Shown here: positions 26,140-35,225 of the stretch, piece by piece
How positions within the stretch are numbered: the first letter of the stretch is position 1
How the letters are laid out: each line of letters starts with the position of its first letter
Assembly: GCF_002294725.1 (NCBI RefSeq)
Contig: NZ_NSFT01000007.1
Span: forward strand, 248,001-312,000
Source: Mesorhizobium sp. WSM4313
Lineage (GTDB): Bacteria; Pseudomonadota; Alphaproteobacteria; Rhizobiales; Rhizobiaceae
Reading direction: 5' to 3'
Length of the DNA: 64,000 bases
Notes under the pieces: generated by a model
Seen by the model: only the letters and a program-made list of their open reading frames with translations
What the model was told of the DNA's origin: nothing
The model's database searches: none
Position numbers and translations under genes: made by a program

Positions 26140-26150
26140 TGTATCATACA
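26140..26150. promoter_or_regulatory. Palindromic operator upstream of the GntR/FCD gene
   Basis: TGTATCATACA is a perfect 11-bp palindrome, 62 bp before the preferred TTG start. Short TGTAT/ATACA palindromes are typical of FadR-subfamily GntR proteins, so autoregulation is likely. An in-frame ATG begins on its first base, which argues against that ATG being the real start. Confidence 0.5.
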
Positions 26151-26338
26151 GCCGGGCAATCAGGTGTCTCAAGCGGAAGATGACGATATTCGACTTTAAG
26201 ACAAGCGGATCGTCTATTTATTGAACAAAGTAGAATCTCAGGGAAAACTCGATGTTCCTGCGTCGCCTCATAGAATGAACAATCGTTCAATCCCTGTCGC
26301 GGTTGTACAACTCCCGCGAGGCTCGCACCGTTATATGT

Positions 26339-27016
26339 TTAACTGGCGGCCCTGTCGGCAGCCGTTCGAATTGCTTCGATATTTGCCCTATAGGCTTCGA
26401 CGCTGCCGCCCTTGAAGACTGCGGCGCCCGCTACCAGCACATTGGCTCCGGCCGCGGTCACCAGCGGCGCCGTTTCGGCCGAAACACCGCCGTCGATCTC
26501 GATACGGATCGGCCGATCGCCGATCAGCGCCTTCACCCGTTTCACCTTGTCCACGATCGCCGGGATGAAGGCCTGCCCCCCGAAGCCCGGATTGACGGTC
26601 ATGATCAGGATGAGGTCCAGCCGGTCGAGCACATACTCGATCGCCGTTTCCGGCGTTGCCGGGTTGAGCGAGACGCCTGCCTTCTTGCCGAGGTTCTTGA
26701 TGGTTTGGAGCGAGCGGTCGAGATGTGGCCCGGCCTCGGCGTGCACCGTCATGCCGTCGCAGCCCGCTTCGGCGAAGGCCGCCAGGTAAGGATCGGCCGG
26801 CGCAATCATCAGATGGCAATCGAAGAAGGCCTTGGTGCGGTTGCGGATCGCCTTGATCACCGGCGGGCCGAAGGTGATGTTGGGCACGAAATGGCCGTCC
26901 ATCACGTCGAGATGGATCCAGTCGGCGCCGGCCGCCGCGACGGCCTCGACCTCATCGCCCAGCTTCGAAAAATCCGACGCCAGCACCGATGGCGCAATCA
27001 AGGTCTTCTTGCTCAT
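26339..27016 (-). CDS. rpe: Ribulose-phosphate 3-epimerase
   Basis: 225 residues. Start chosen at the ATG giving MSKKTLIAPSVLASDF, with GGAG upstream; the frame is open much further but without homology. TIM-barrel metalloenzyme interconverting ribulose 5-phosphate and xylulose 5-phosphate. Metal and catalytic residues are in HLDVMDGHFVPN, DCHLMI, VNPGFGGQ and EIDGGVS. It appears monocistronic, between the regulator and the exported-protein pair. Confidence 0.96.
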   Translation of the reverse strand: MSKKTLIAPSVLASDFSKLGDEVEAVAAAGADWIHLDVMDGHFVPNITFGPPVIKAIRNRTKAFFDCHLMIAPADPYLAAFAEAGCDGMTVHAEAGPHLDRSLQTIKNLGKKAGVSLNPATPETAIEYVLDRLDLILIMTVNPGFGGQAFIPAIVDKVKRVKALIGDRPIRIEIDGGVSAETAPLVTAAGANVLVAGAAVFKGGSVEAYRANIEAIRTAADRAAS

Positions 27017-27075
27017 GGCGCAAATTCTCCCGGCGGTCCTGTGCGCGTGGTCGCGCCTGTCAGGGCGATTGCCTA

Positions 27076-27178
27076 GAGCAATTCCAGGAAAAGTGCGAGC
27101 GCTTTTCCGTCCGGAATTGCGTAAAAACAAAGAGATAGGGCGTTCACCGTTTTCGTGAAACGGTGAAACGCCCTCGAC
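27076..27178. repeat. Two-hairpin dispersed repeat, family B copy 1
   Basis: First hairpin: GCAATTCC and GGAAAAG pair with CTTTTCC and GGAATTGC. A conserved linker AAAACAAAGAGATAG follows, then a second hairpin AGGGCGTT...AACGCCCT around CACCGTTT/AAACGGTG. A second copy at 61605-61705 keeps the pairing but with different bases. It lies between the rpe start and the 1271-aa protein gene. Confidence 0.85.
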
Positions 27179-27251
27179 CATGATCCGGCCGAGGGGGAGC
27201 ATGTTTTCGACGGGCGCACTGGCCCGCCTGCCGTAGAGCTTTCTTCGATGT

Positions 27252-27285
27252 GGAAGAGAAAACCCGCCGGATCGCTCCGGCGGGT
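27252..27285 (-). terminator. Rho-independent terminator of the exported-protein pair
   Basis: On the minus strand ACCCGCCGGA pairs perfectly with TCCGGCGGGT around a 4-base loop and is followed by TTTCTCTT. It starts 21 bp after the stop of the 1271-aa gene. Confidence 0.8.
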
Positions 27286-27305
27286 CTCGATCTTCAGCCG
27301 CACGA

Positions 27306-30300
27306 TTACGGCTTGAAGTTCTGGATGTTGGCGCCCGCCGGATCCTGCAGCATGCGGCGCGGCTGGCGCTGCGGCACCAGTTGCTGCAGCACATTCGGGT
27401 TGAGCAGGATGCCTGGGTTGATCTCGATGTCCGGCGGCCTGCGGATCGGGTAGCAATCCGGATACTGCCCGGCCGTTCCGGCCGGGCAGCGCCGCCGGGT
27501 GAAAACCGGCTGGCACTGTCCGTCGATGAACTCCGCACCCGGTGCGCATTCCACCGACGCCTTGCGGCAGGCGCCGTTGCGGATTTCGGTCCCGCGCGGG
27601 CAGACGCAGTCACCCCGCTTGTTGTGGACCTGGCCGCGGATGGCGCACTGCTCCTGGCTCGGCCTCGGTCGCTGGCAGGCCTTGCCCCGCACCACCAGGC
27701 CGTCCGGGCAGGCGCAGTTGCCGTTGGCGTCGCGCACCTGGCCGCGGACCGGGCACTGCTTCGACACGATCGGCCGGCAGGCGCCACCGCGCACCTCCAT
27801 GCCACTCGGGCAGACGCAATCGCCATCGGCGTTGCGGGACTGGCCGCGGATACGGCACTGGGCGGGCGGCTCCCTGTCAGGCACGCAAGCCTTGGCGGCA
27901 CGGTCGAGATGCGTGCCTTTCGGGCAGACGCAGCCGTCCGTCGTCAGCACTGCACCACGGATCGAGCATTTCGGCGGGACGACCTGGCACACGCCGTTCA
28001 CCAGCTCGCCGCGGCGGCAGACACAATTGCCGCTCTGGTCGCGGTACTGGCCGGGACGCAGCTTGCATTGCGGCTCCTGCGGCTCTTCGCCCCGCACGCA
28101 TCTGCCGTTTTCCAGTTCCGTGCCGCGCGGGCAGACGCAGCGTCCGTCCTCGGTGCGGATCTGGCCCTGCAGCAGGACGCAACGCTGCGGCAGCGGCAGA
28201 AGCTTGCCGCCGCCGGACGAGCATTGGCCGTCACGGAAGGTGGTGCCTTCCGGACAGATACAGCGGCCGGCCGAGTTCAGCACCATTCCATACAAGCACT
28301 GGTTCTTAACCTCTCGGCTGACGGTGAAGGGATGGCACGCATAGGCCTTGCCGCGATCGCCCTGTACGCCGCTCGGCATGCGCGACAGCACGTCGCCGCC
28401 GCTTTGCACAGGCGTGTTTGGCGAGAGCACGCCGACGCAGTTCTGCCCGCTGACCGTGCCCTTGAGATCGGCAAGCCGCCTGTCGTCGGGAAGCGTCACG
28501 GTGACATGGTGCTTGCGGCTTTCGCCGGCGCCGAGCGCCAGGTTCGCGATGCAGGACGCCGGCAGCGTCGCCGGCTCCGGCCAGCAGCCGAAGGGCGGCT
28601 CGATCGCGGTGATCCGGACGCCTTCCAGCCTGCCGATGCCGTCGATGCCGATCGCATCGCCGATGCGGACCGGACCGGAGAAGGGGGTAGGCCCATCGTT
28701 CGTGATGGTGATCTCGAACGAGCAGGGCTCTCCCAGCCGGCATTCGGCATCGCCGGTCTTCTCGACGCGGATGGTCGAGCCGCCGCCGCCCTTCGCGCAG
28801 GCCTGGCCGATCGGGTAGACGATGTCGTCGCCCGGCGCAGGCCCGTAGGAGCCGCGCGCGCAATTCTCGAACGCGCCATTGCCGCTCACCGTCACGTCGA
28901 AGTGCCGGCTGGTTCCGGGCGTCATCGCGGCGCCGGGAATCTGGCACGACAGCGTGTTGGCAGGCACTGGTCCGCAAGCCCAGTCCGCACCGCCGGGGGT
29001 GACGCTCTGGATTTGCACAGGCGCTCCGCCCGATACCAGCGTCGCGGCATCGCTGACCCGCACCGGTCCGGTGGGGGCGGCGGTGCCGGCATTGGTAACG
29101 GTGATGCGGCAGGAAACAACCGCAGCGCCAGCCAGCGAGCCATCGCAGGTCTTGGTGATGCGCAGGCCAGGCTGGCCGCCATTCGGGTGGCGGATGCGCT
29201 CGGTGGCGCAAGCCTTGTTGTTGGCAAGGTCGACCTCGCCGGCAATGCCCTTCACCTCGGCACAGTTCTCCACCGTGTCCGGCCGGTAGTTTGCTGGCAT
29301 CACCGCTCTGACGACGATCGGCGTCGAGGCGCCCGGAGGCAGCGAGATGCCGGCATTGTCGCAGCGGAACTGTCCGGGGCCGTTCGGTCCGCAGGCCCAT
29401 GGCGGGCTCGGCCCGAAGGTCGACGAGGTGGGCGCGCTGCCGGGATAGGTGTCGATCACCGTCAGCGGCCCGTTATAGGTGCCGGTGCCGTTGTTGATGA
29501 TGTCGATCACGAAAGTGCAGGCGCCGTCCGGCGTGCAGACCGGGGTACGGGCGCGCTTCTTCAGGATCAGGTCGACCTTCTTCTCGACCGGCGGATTGCA
29601 CTGCCGATCGCGATCGCCACGGCGGCAGATCGGGATCGAGGCGCAGCCGCGATCGTTCTGCTGGCTGCCGAACAGCGGCTTGCCGCTGGCCTGGTAGTCA
29701 TAGGCGGCGCAGTTGCGCAGCACGCCGCCTTGCCAGCCGCCCGCCGGCTTGAAGCCGAGCTTGAGGTTGACGGAGGCGCCGGGGTTGAGCGTAGTCGCCG
29801 GATAGGTGCAGGTCATCGGCGTCGTGCCGGGCACGCAGACCCAGGGCGCGTTCGGCCCGGAGGTCAGCATTGAGCCTGCCGGCAGCGTCACCTCGTCGAG
29901 CACGATCTTGCCGTTATAGGGCGCGTCGCCGACATTGGTGACGGTGATGGTGAAGTCGCAGCCGCCGGCCATCGTGCAACGCGGCACGTCGACATGCTTC
30001 TCGACCTTGAGGTCCGGCTCCTTGTCCTTGGGCGGGCATCTCAGGTCACGCGGGACGACGATGTCGATCACCTGCGTGCAGCAGAGCCCCCAGCCTTCCT
30101 TCGGCCCGGCATAGGTCTCGATGCCGGTGACGACGAGGTGGATGGTCTCGCCGGGCGAAGCGCCGATAATCCTCCAGTTCAGCACGCCGCCGCCGATCGG
30201 CACCTTCTGCATGTCGGGTACGATGCTGACGCCGGGCGTCGTCGTCGACACCTGCACCCATTTGTCGCCCATCTCCGGGCCGACCGGCATATGATAGATG

Positions 30301-31121
30301 AAGGCGCCGCCGCCGGGCACGCAATCGACCGTGCCGCGCTCGATCTTGAAACATTCCTTGCCGGGAGGTGGCGGCGGCGGGTTGCACTTGATCAGGTCGA
30401 TCTTGATCGAGGTCTTCACGCCGCTCAGGAAATCGCCGTCGTCCGGTCTGTCCGGATCCTGCGAGTGGATCGTTGTTGCCGGACCGCCCCTGAAGGCCAC
30501 CTCGATCTCACCCTGGTTGTCGACCGTCGTCGGCACGGGAAAGGTCGCGTGGTCTATCCTGGCGGTGATGCGGAAGGTGATGACGCGTTCGTTCGCAGCA
30601 CCCGCGCCATCAAGGTTGGCAGCGCTGATGCGGAAGTTGGAAACGCTGGCCGTGTCGTTCGGGCTGTCCGACGTGCCGATTGAAGCAGCGGGCAGCGCTC
30701 CGCCGGAGGCGCTGGTGCCGTCGCCGGTGACATCGACGTTGACGATCTGCAGGCCGTGCGGCAGCTGGTCCTTGAAGTCGAGCCTTGTCGCTTTGAGCAG
30801 GGCGGCCACGCTTGGCCGGTCGAGGTCCTGCGGGTCGCCATGGATGCCGAAGCTCAGGACATATTCGACCGTATCGCAGCTTTTCTGGCTGCCTTTCTTG
30901 GTGAAGAAGGGCACGATCCGCGCGAGCTCCGCATTGATGCCGCGTGACGCCGGATTGGCGGCCTGATTGGTCTTGGCCGGAGCCTGGTCCTGGGCAAACG
31001 CCGGCAGAGCCGTCATGGCGACCCCGACACCGGCCGCCATCAGCCAGCGCGCGCCGCGCCTGGCGTATGACAGGGGTTTAATGATCGTCTCCATGAAGCG
31101 GGAAAGGGCGAGATTGCTCAT
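27306..31121 (-). CDS. Exported DUF11-repeat protein with cysteine-rich C-terminal repeats
   Basis: 1271 residues. The ATG at 31121 is preceded by GAGGGACAG. A signal peptide ends near ALPAFA (residue 43). Then come an N-terminal beta-rich domain (about 75-245), a Pro run, a Cys-bracketed module (257-362) shared with the upstream protein, and four DUF11-like domains (about 368-480, 515-640, 652-775, 785-905) built on FxITVTNxG and NCA motifs. About eight Cys-rich units (941-1202) follow the pattern C-x-G-x(5)-G-x-C-x-CPxGxxxxxGxC, and the end is C-PAGTAGQYPDC. It is an extracellular or surface protein of unknown function. Disulfide bonding in the periplasm is likely. It lies 11 bp after the 654-aa gene. 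Confidence 0.85.
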   Translation of the reverse strand: MSNLALSRFMETIIKPLSYARRGARWLMAAGVGVAMTALPAFAQDQAPAKTNQAANPASRGINAELARIVPFFTKKGSQKSCDTVEYVLSFGIHGDPQDLDRPSVAALLKATRLDFKDQLPHGLQIVNVDVTGDGTSASGGALPAASIGTSDSPNDTASVSNFRISAANLDGAGAANERVITFRITARIDHATFPVPTTVDNQGEIEVAFRGGPATTIHSQDPDRPDDGDFLSGVKTSIKIDLIKCNPPPPPPGKECFKIERGTVDCVPGGGAFIYHMPVGPEMGDKWVQVSTTTPGVSIVPDMQKVPIGGGVLNWRIIGASPGETIHLVVTGIETYAGPKEGWGLCCTQVIDIVVPRDLRCPPKDKEPDLKVEKHVDVPRCTMAGGCDFTITVTNVGDAPYNGKIVLDEVTLPAGSMLTSGPNAPWVCVPGTTPMTCTYPATTLNPGASVNLKLGFKPAGGWQGGVLRNCAAYDYQASGKPLFGSQQNDRGCASIPICRRGDRDRQCNPPVEKKVDLILKKRARTPVCTPDGACTFVIDIINNGTGTYNGPLTVIDTYPGSAPTSSTFGPSPPWACGPNGPGQFRCDNAGISLPPGASTPIVVRAVMPANYRPDTVENCAEVKGIAGEVDLANNKACATERIRHPNGGQPGLRITKTCDGSLAGAAVVSCRITVTNAGTAAPTGPVRVSDAATLVSGGAPVQIQSVTPGGADWACGPVPANTLSCQIPGAAMTPGTSRHFDVTVSGNGAFENCARGSYGPAPGDDIVYPIGQACAKGGGGSTIRVEKTGDAECRLGEPCSFEITITNDGPTPFSGPVRIGDAIGIDGIGRLEGVRITAIEPPFGCWPEPATLPASCIANLALGAGESRKHHVTVTLPDDRRLADLKGTVSGQNCVGVLSPNTPVQSGGDVLSRMPSGVQGDRGKAYACHPFTVSREVKNQCLYGMVLNSAGRCICPEGTTFRDGQCSSGGGKLLPLPQRCVLLQGQIRTEDGRCVCPRGTELENGRCVRGEEPQEPQCKLRPGQYRDQSGNCVCRRGELVNGVCQVVPPKCSIRGAVLTTDGCVCPKGTHLDRAAKACVPDREPPAQCRIRGQSRNADGDCVCPSGMEVRGGACRPIVSKQCPVRGQVRDANGNCACPDGLVVRGKACQRPRPSQEQCAIRGQVHNKRGDCVCPRGTEIRNGACRKASVECAPGAEFIDGQCQPVFTRRRCPAGTAGQYPDCYPIRRPPDIEINPGILLNPNVLQQLVPQRQPRRMLQDPAGANIQNFKP

Positions 31122-31132
31122 CTGTCCCTCCC

Positions 31133-33097
31133 TCAACGTTCGCAGCTGACGGCTGGCGTTCTGAGCGGCAGCGTCATCTTGCAACAAGGGTAGTAGCCAC
31201 CCTTGTCCTGGTCGGACTTGCGGTAGAAGCAGAGCCCGACATTGACGGTGTCGCCCGGATCGTGGCCGGTGATGTCGATCGTGTAGGGCTTGCCCGGAAC
31301 ATGCGACATGGGGGTTGATACCCCGACGCCGGGCGTCCTGGACTGCGCCTTGATCGAATCGCCGCCCAAGCCGGCATGGTCATGGAGAGTGAGTTCGGCC
31401 CGCAGACCGCGTGGCGTGCAGTAGTAATGCACGTCGTCGACATCCACGCAGGGCGGCAGGTTGCCGGGCGGCGGGAACTCCGGCGGATAGAACGGAGGCA
31501 GATAGCCGCCGCCGGGGATTTCCTCATAGTAGCCGGCGCGGCCCTCACAGGGGCGCCAGACCCTTACGTCGCCGACATGGCCTTGGACGTCCGGGTCTTC
31601 GAAATAGCCGTCGAAGTCGACGAACCATGAGCCGAAGGGCGGAACGTCCGCCGGCTTGATCAGCGCGCTTGGCGTCAGCTGGACGCCATGCACGGCAAGC
31701 GGCCCGCCGGCGGCGAGGCGCTCCTCGGCAAGTTCGGGATTGTCGCGCAACTTGTCGCCGGTGTTGACGACGGTGTCGGTGCAAACGGAAGTGTCGAGAT
31801 TGCCTTCGGCGTCATAGCGATATTGCAGGTCGACGCCGCCGGCCGACTGGCGGTTGCCTTGCGGGAAGCCGACGGCATATTCCTGCGGCACCTCGACCCA
31901 GGCCGATTCCGTCGCCGGATCGTCCGGATCCTCGCGCCAGTAGCGTATCAGTTCACCTTTGCCGGAATCGGCGAAGCGGCTGTAATCGTAGCGGTTCTCG
32001 ACCGGGCCGCGCTGGGCGAGATACATGAAGCCCTTGTTGTCGAAGGCGATGTCGGTGACGGCATAGTCCTGGTCCGCCTTGACCGTCAGTTCCCAGCGCG
32101 GACCGCCGGCAAAGCCTCCGTCGCTCGCGATGGCGACCGACCAGATTTCGGCCTTCTCGCCGACGGAATAGTAGAGCCGGCCGCCATGATAGGCGACGGC
32201 CCAGACCCGGCGCGCATCCTGCGTGTAGCCCCAGGTCGCGGGGTCTTCGCTATCGAAAGCGGCAGCCTGGATGTCCATCACGGCGGTGTCGTCGGCGACC
32301 GGGGCTAATCCATGCGCCGGGCGCCCGGCGACGCCATGGTCGAAGCTGTCGATCAGATTGCCCTCGATATCGATGCGATGAATGAGCCCGGTATCGAGAT
32401 CCGAAGCGAAGAACTGGCGATGGGTAGCATCGAAGGCGAGGTTACCGATGCCCGGCCCGCTGTTGGTGTCGATGTCGGCGAATTTGGAGACGGCGCCCGT
32501 GATGCCGTCGATCTTCCAGATCGTGCCTGGTCCGCCGCCATTCTCGGTGCCGAACTGACCCTGCATGAAGGTGGCGCCCGCGGTGCCGCGGCGCTGCCGT
32601 TCCGGCCTGCCATCATGGTCGGCGTCCGGCGTGACGATCTCGACGCCATGCAGCGAGGTCGCGGCCGCGTAGAGGTTGGGAACGCCTGAGGGCACGCCGT
32701 CGCGCACGCCATCGTCATAGGCGAGGCCGAACACCTCGCCGATCTGCCCGGCCGTCACCTCGAAGGGCGGCCGCGTGTTGACGAGTTGGCCGGAAGCGGG
32801 CCCGCCGAGATGCGAGACGTCGAAAATGCGCAAGGATGCGCGGGATGTATCGATGAAGGTCTCGTCGACCGGGTCGACGCCGGGGGGCAGACCCTGATCG
32901 AAATCGGGAATGGTGGTGCCCGGAAAGCCGGTGACCGCCATCGAACCGGGATAGATGATCTGGGTTTCCTGCGCCTTCGCCGCGCCGAGCCACAAGCCGG
33001 CGGACAGCGCCAAAGCCAGAATTCCGCCGCTTGTTGCGATTGCGCGGCGCAAACGGCGGCCACGGGAACGCAGGAACGAGCCGCGAACGCCAGACAT
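31133..33097 (-). CDS. Exported beta-propeller-like protein sharing a Cys module with its neighbour
   Basis: 654 residues. The ATG at 33097 has GGGGGAG 5 bases upstream; a longer frame to 33346 is less likely because it places a poorly conserved stretch before the signal peptide. The signal sequence has a long basic n-region (RSRGRRLRRAI), then a hydrophobic core and cleavage near AKAQE. Residues about 115-430 show repeated propeller-like strands (GLAYDDG, GNLAFDAT, AVAYHGGRLYYSVG, DIAFDNKGFMYLAQ). Residues 550-652 are the same Cys module found in the 1271-aa protein, with a CC pair. No enzyme motif is recognised. Together the two genes form one operon. Confidence 0.83.
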   Translation of the reverse strand: MSGVRGSFLRSRGRRLRRAIATSGGILALALSAGLWLGAAKAQETQIIYPGSMAVTGFPGTTIPDFDQGLPPGVDPVDETFIDTSRASLRIFDVSHLGGPASGQLVNTRPPFEVTAGQIGEVFGLAYDDGVRDGVPSGVPNLYAAATSLHGVEIVTPDADHDGRPERQRRGTAGATFMQGQFGTENGGGPGTIWKIDGITGAVSKFADIDTNSGPGIGNLAFDATHRQFFASDLDTGLIHRIDIEGNLIDSFDHGVAGRPAHGLAPVADDTAVMDIQAAAFDSEDPATWGYTQDARRVWAVAYHGGRLYYSVGEKAEIWSVAIASDGGFAGGPRWELTVKADQDYAVTDIAFDNKGFMYLAQRGPVENRYDYSRFADSGKGELIRYWREDPDDPATESAWVEVPQEYAVGFPQGNRQSAGGVDLQYRYDAEGNLDTSVCTDTVVNTGDKLRDNPELAEERLAAGGPLAVHGVQLTPSALIKPADVPPFGSWFVDFDGYFEDPDVQGHVGDVRVWRPCEGRAGYYEEIPGGGYLPPFYPPEFPPPGNLPPCVDVDDVHYYCTPRGLRAELTLHDHAGLGGDSIKAQSRTPGVGVSTPMSHVPGKPYTIDITGHDPGDTVNVGLCFYRKSDQDKGGYYPCCKMTLPLRTPAVSCER

Positions 33098-33251
33098 TGA
33101 ACTCCCCCCGAAGCCGCTGGAAGGAACGTCCGCCTCTACCGCGCCAACCAGGGCAAGGCGCGGCGTTGCGGCACGTTCTTCCCCGTTCGAATTGTCTGTT
33201 TTTCTCTTTGTGACGATACGCCGGCTGCCGGGCAGGGTCAACGGAATCAGC

Positions 33252-33306
33252 CGGAAGCCCAGCGCGTCGACCCCTTCCCGAAGGCGGTGATCGCGCTGGG
33301 CTTCCG
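33252..33306. repeat. Long inverted repeat upstream of the exported-protein operon
   Basis: 15-bp perfect arms (CGGAAGCCCAGCGCG and its complement) enclose a 25-base loop. It sits in the 365-bp gene-free stretch between the alpha/beta hydrolase stop and the 654-aa protein start. It may end the carnitine-type operon transcript or lie in the leader of the exported-protein operon. No T-run follows on the minus strand. Confidence 0.6.
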
Positions 33307-33462
33307 TTGTTCCCGGAGACCGCGAAGTCTCTGGGTTTCTGGTCATGGCGGCTTTCCTTTCCTGGCCGCGCCATTGCGGCGCCTGGCGGTCAGTCGCTGG
33401 CCGGCGTGGAAAGGTTCATGGGAGGATACCGGGGTGGAAAGTGTTTGCGGTCGCCAGGGGCG

Positions 33463-34395
33463 TTACCAGATCCAGTCGCCCCGGCCGAGGGCCGACACCG
33501 CCTCGACGATGCGGGTGAAGCTCGTCCGTGCCCGGCCGACCATGTGGCGGGCTCTGAGATAGCCATGCACCAGGCCCGGCTCCTCGAACCAGGCGGCGCG
33601 CCCGCCGGCCGCGATGACGCGGTCGCGATAGGCTTCGCCGTCGGACGACAGCGGGTCGCACTCGGCGGTGATCAGCACCGTCGGCGGCAAATAGGCGAAA
33701 TCGGCGTCGGCCAGCGGATAGAGCGTGATGTCGCCGGTCTGGTCGACGCCGCCGGTGCGGATATGCTTGTAGAAGTCGAGATCGCGCGCGGTCAGCATCG
33801 GAGCCTCGGCATGGGTGACGTAGGAGCCGCGCGAATGGTCGCCGCCGAGCCCGGGATAGATCAGCATCTGGCCGGCCGGCTTCTTTTCATGGCCGCGCGT
33901 GGCATGCGCTACCGCCGCGCAGAGATTGCCGCCGGCGCTGTCGCCGCAAAGCACGACAGGGCAGTCATAGGTCTTGGCGGCCCATTCGAAGGCGTCCATG
34001 GCGTCGTCGAAGGCGGCCGGATGCAGATGCTCCGGCGCCAGCCGGTAGTCGACCGAGACCACCTCGTAACCGGAGCGGGCGCAAAGCTCGGCGCAGACAT
34101 CGTCATGGCTCTCCAGCCCGCCCAGGATAAAGCCGCCGCCATGAAGGTAGAGCACCATAGCGGCATTGTTCGGCTCCGCGTTGCGATAGATGCGGATCGG
34201 GATGCCGTCGGCGATGCCTGTCGTCAAGGCGGTCACGCCCTGCGGATAGCCGGCAAAGAACTCCCGGCACATCCGGTCATAGATCGCGCGCTGCTCTTCG
34301 ATCGTGTAGTCGATCGTGTCCGGCGGATAATAGGAGTTGGTCTTCTCGATGAAGGCCCAGGTTTCGGCGTCGATGAGGGTTTTGTAGTCGGTCAT
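33463..34395 (-). CDS. Alpha/beta hydrolase (HSL family)
   Basis: 310 residues, starting MTDYKTLIDAETWAF. Hormone-sensitive-lipase class: oxyanion motif HGGGF, nucleophile GDSAGG, acid Asp in ECDPLSSDG, catalytic His in GLVHGY. It hydrolyses small carboxylic esters. As the last gene of the carnitine-type operon (47 bp after the hydratase stop) it may split acylcarnitine esters, as the alpha/beta hydrolase HocS does in Pseudomonas, or act on a CoA thioester. That role is inferred only from position. Confidence 0.88.
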   Translation of the reverse strand: MTDYKTLIDAETWAFIEKTNSYYPPDTIDYTIEEQRAIYDRMCREFFAGYPQGVTALTTGIADGIPIRIYRNAEPNNAAMVLYLHGGGFILGGLESHDDVCAELCARSGYEVVSVDYRLAPEHLHPAAFDDAMDAFEWAAKTYDCPVVLCGDSAGGNLCAAVAHATRGHEKKPAGQMLIYPGLGGDHSRGSYVTHAEAPMLTARDLDFYKHIRTGGVDQTGDITLYPLADADFAYLPPTVLITAECDPLSSDGEAYRDRVIAAGGRAAWFEEPGLVHGYLRARHMVGRARTSFTRIVEAVSALGRGDWIW

Positions 34396-34442
34396 GGGTG
34401 CGGAACAGGTAGCCAAGGCCTCGCTCCGTCATCTCCGCAGAA

Positions 34443-35225
34443 TCACTTGCCCTTCCAAACCGGCTCGCGCTTCTCCGCGAAAGCCCGGAACCCTTCCATG
34501 TTGTCTTCCGACCCGTAGAGCTTATCGACCGTCGGCAGCTGCCGGCGCGTCACCTTGTTCATCGCGTCCTGGAAGGTCAGCGCCTCGGCCACCCGCGCGG
34601 TCTCCTTGATCGCGGCGAAGACCAGCGGCGGGCCGCTGGCGAGCAACCTTGCGATCTCCCAGACGCGCTCCTCGAGCTTGTCCTTGGGCAGCACCTCGTT
34701 GACCAGGCCCCAGCGATGCGCCTCGGCGACATCCATCCAGCGGCCGGTGAACAGAAGGTCCATGGCGATATGGTAAGGGATGCGCTTCGGCAGCTTGATC
34801 GTCGCGGCGTCGGCCAGCGTGCCGGCGCGGATCTCCGGCAGCGCGAAGGAGGAATGATCCGAGGCGTAGATGAGGTCGCAGGACAGCGCCAGCTCGAAGC
34901 CGCCGCCTACCGCCATGCCGTTGACGCAGGCGATCACCGGCTTGTTGAGGTCGCGTAGCTCCTGCAACCCGGCAAAGCCGCCGACGCCGTAATCGCCGTC
35001 GACCGCATCGCCGGCCGCCGCCGCCTTCAGGTCCCAGCCGGCGCTGAAGAACTTGTCCCCGGCCGTCTTGACGATGGCGACACGCAGTTCCGGATCGTCG
35101 CGGAACGCCTTGAAGGTCTCGCCCATCAGCCGCGACGTCTTGAGGTCGATGGCGTTTGCCTTCGGCCGGTCGAGCGTGACCTCGAGGATCGCGCCTTCGC
35201 GGCGGGTGGTGATGATTTCAGCCAT
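34443..35225 (-). CDS. Crotonobetainyl-CoA hydratase / enoyl-CoA hydratase family
   Basis: 260 residues, starting MAEIITTRREGAILEVTLDRP. Crotonase fold with the oxyanion loop SAGWDLKA and NGMAVGGGFELAL, and CaiD-like PEIRAGTLADAATIKLPKRIP. Overall match is to carnitinyl-CoA dehydratase (CaiD), which hydrates crotonobetainyl-CoA to L-carnitinyl-CoA. Its start overlaps the upstream CoA-ligase gene by 8 bp. In this cluster it would complete the conversion of gamma-butyrobetaine to carnitine. Confidence 0.88.
   Translation of the reverse strand: MAEIITTRREGAILEVTLDRPKANAIDLKTSRLMGETFKAFRDDPELRVAIVKTAGDKFFSAGWDLKAAAAGDAVDGDYGVGGFAGLQELRDLNKPVIACVNGMAVGGGFELALSCDLIYASDHSSFALPEIRAGTLADAATIKLPKRIPYHIAMDLLFTGRWMDVAEAHRWGLVNEVLPKDKLEERVWEIARLLASGPPLVFAAIKETARVAEALTFQDAMNKVTRRQLPTVDKLYGSEDNMEGFRAFAEKREPVWKGK

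Noticed and set aside
27516..28302. CRISPR-like or tandem DNA repeat
   Set aside because: The repeats are seen at protein level only; DNA units vary in length and sequence and no spacer pattern exists.
33098..33346. 83-codon N-terminal extension of the 654-aa exported protein
   Set aside because: It would bury the signal peptide and skip the GGGGGAG site located just before 33097; kept only as an alternative.
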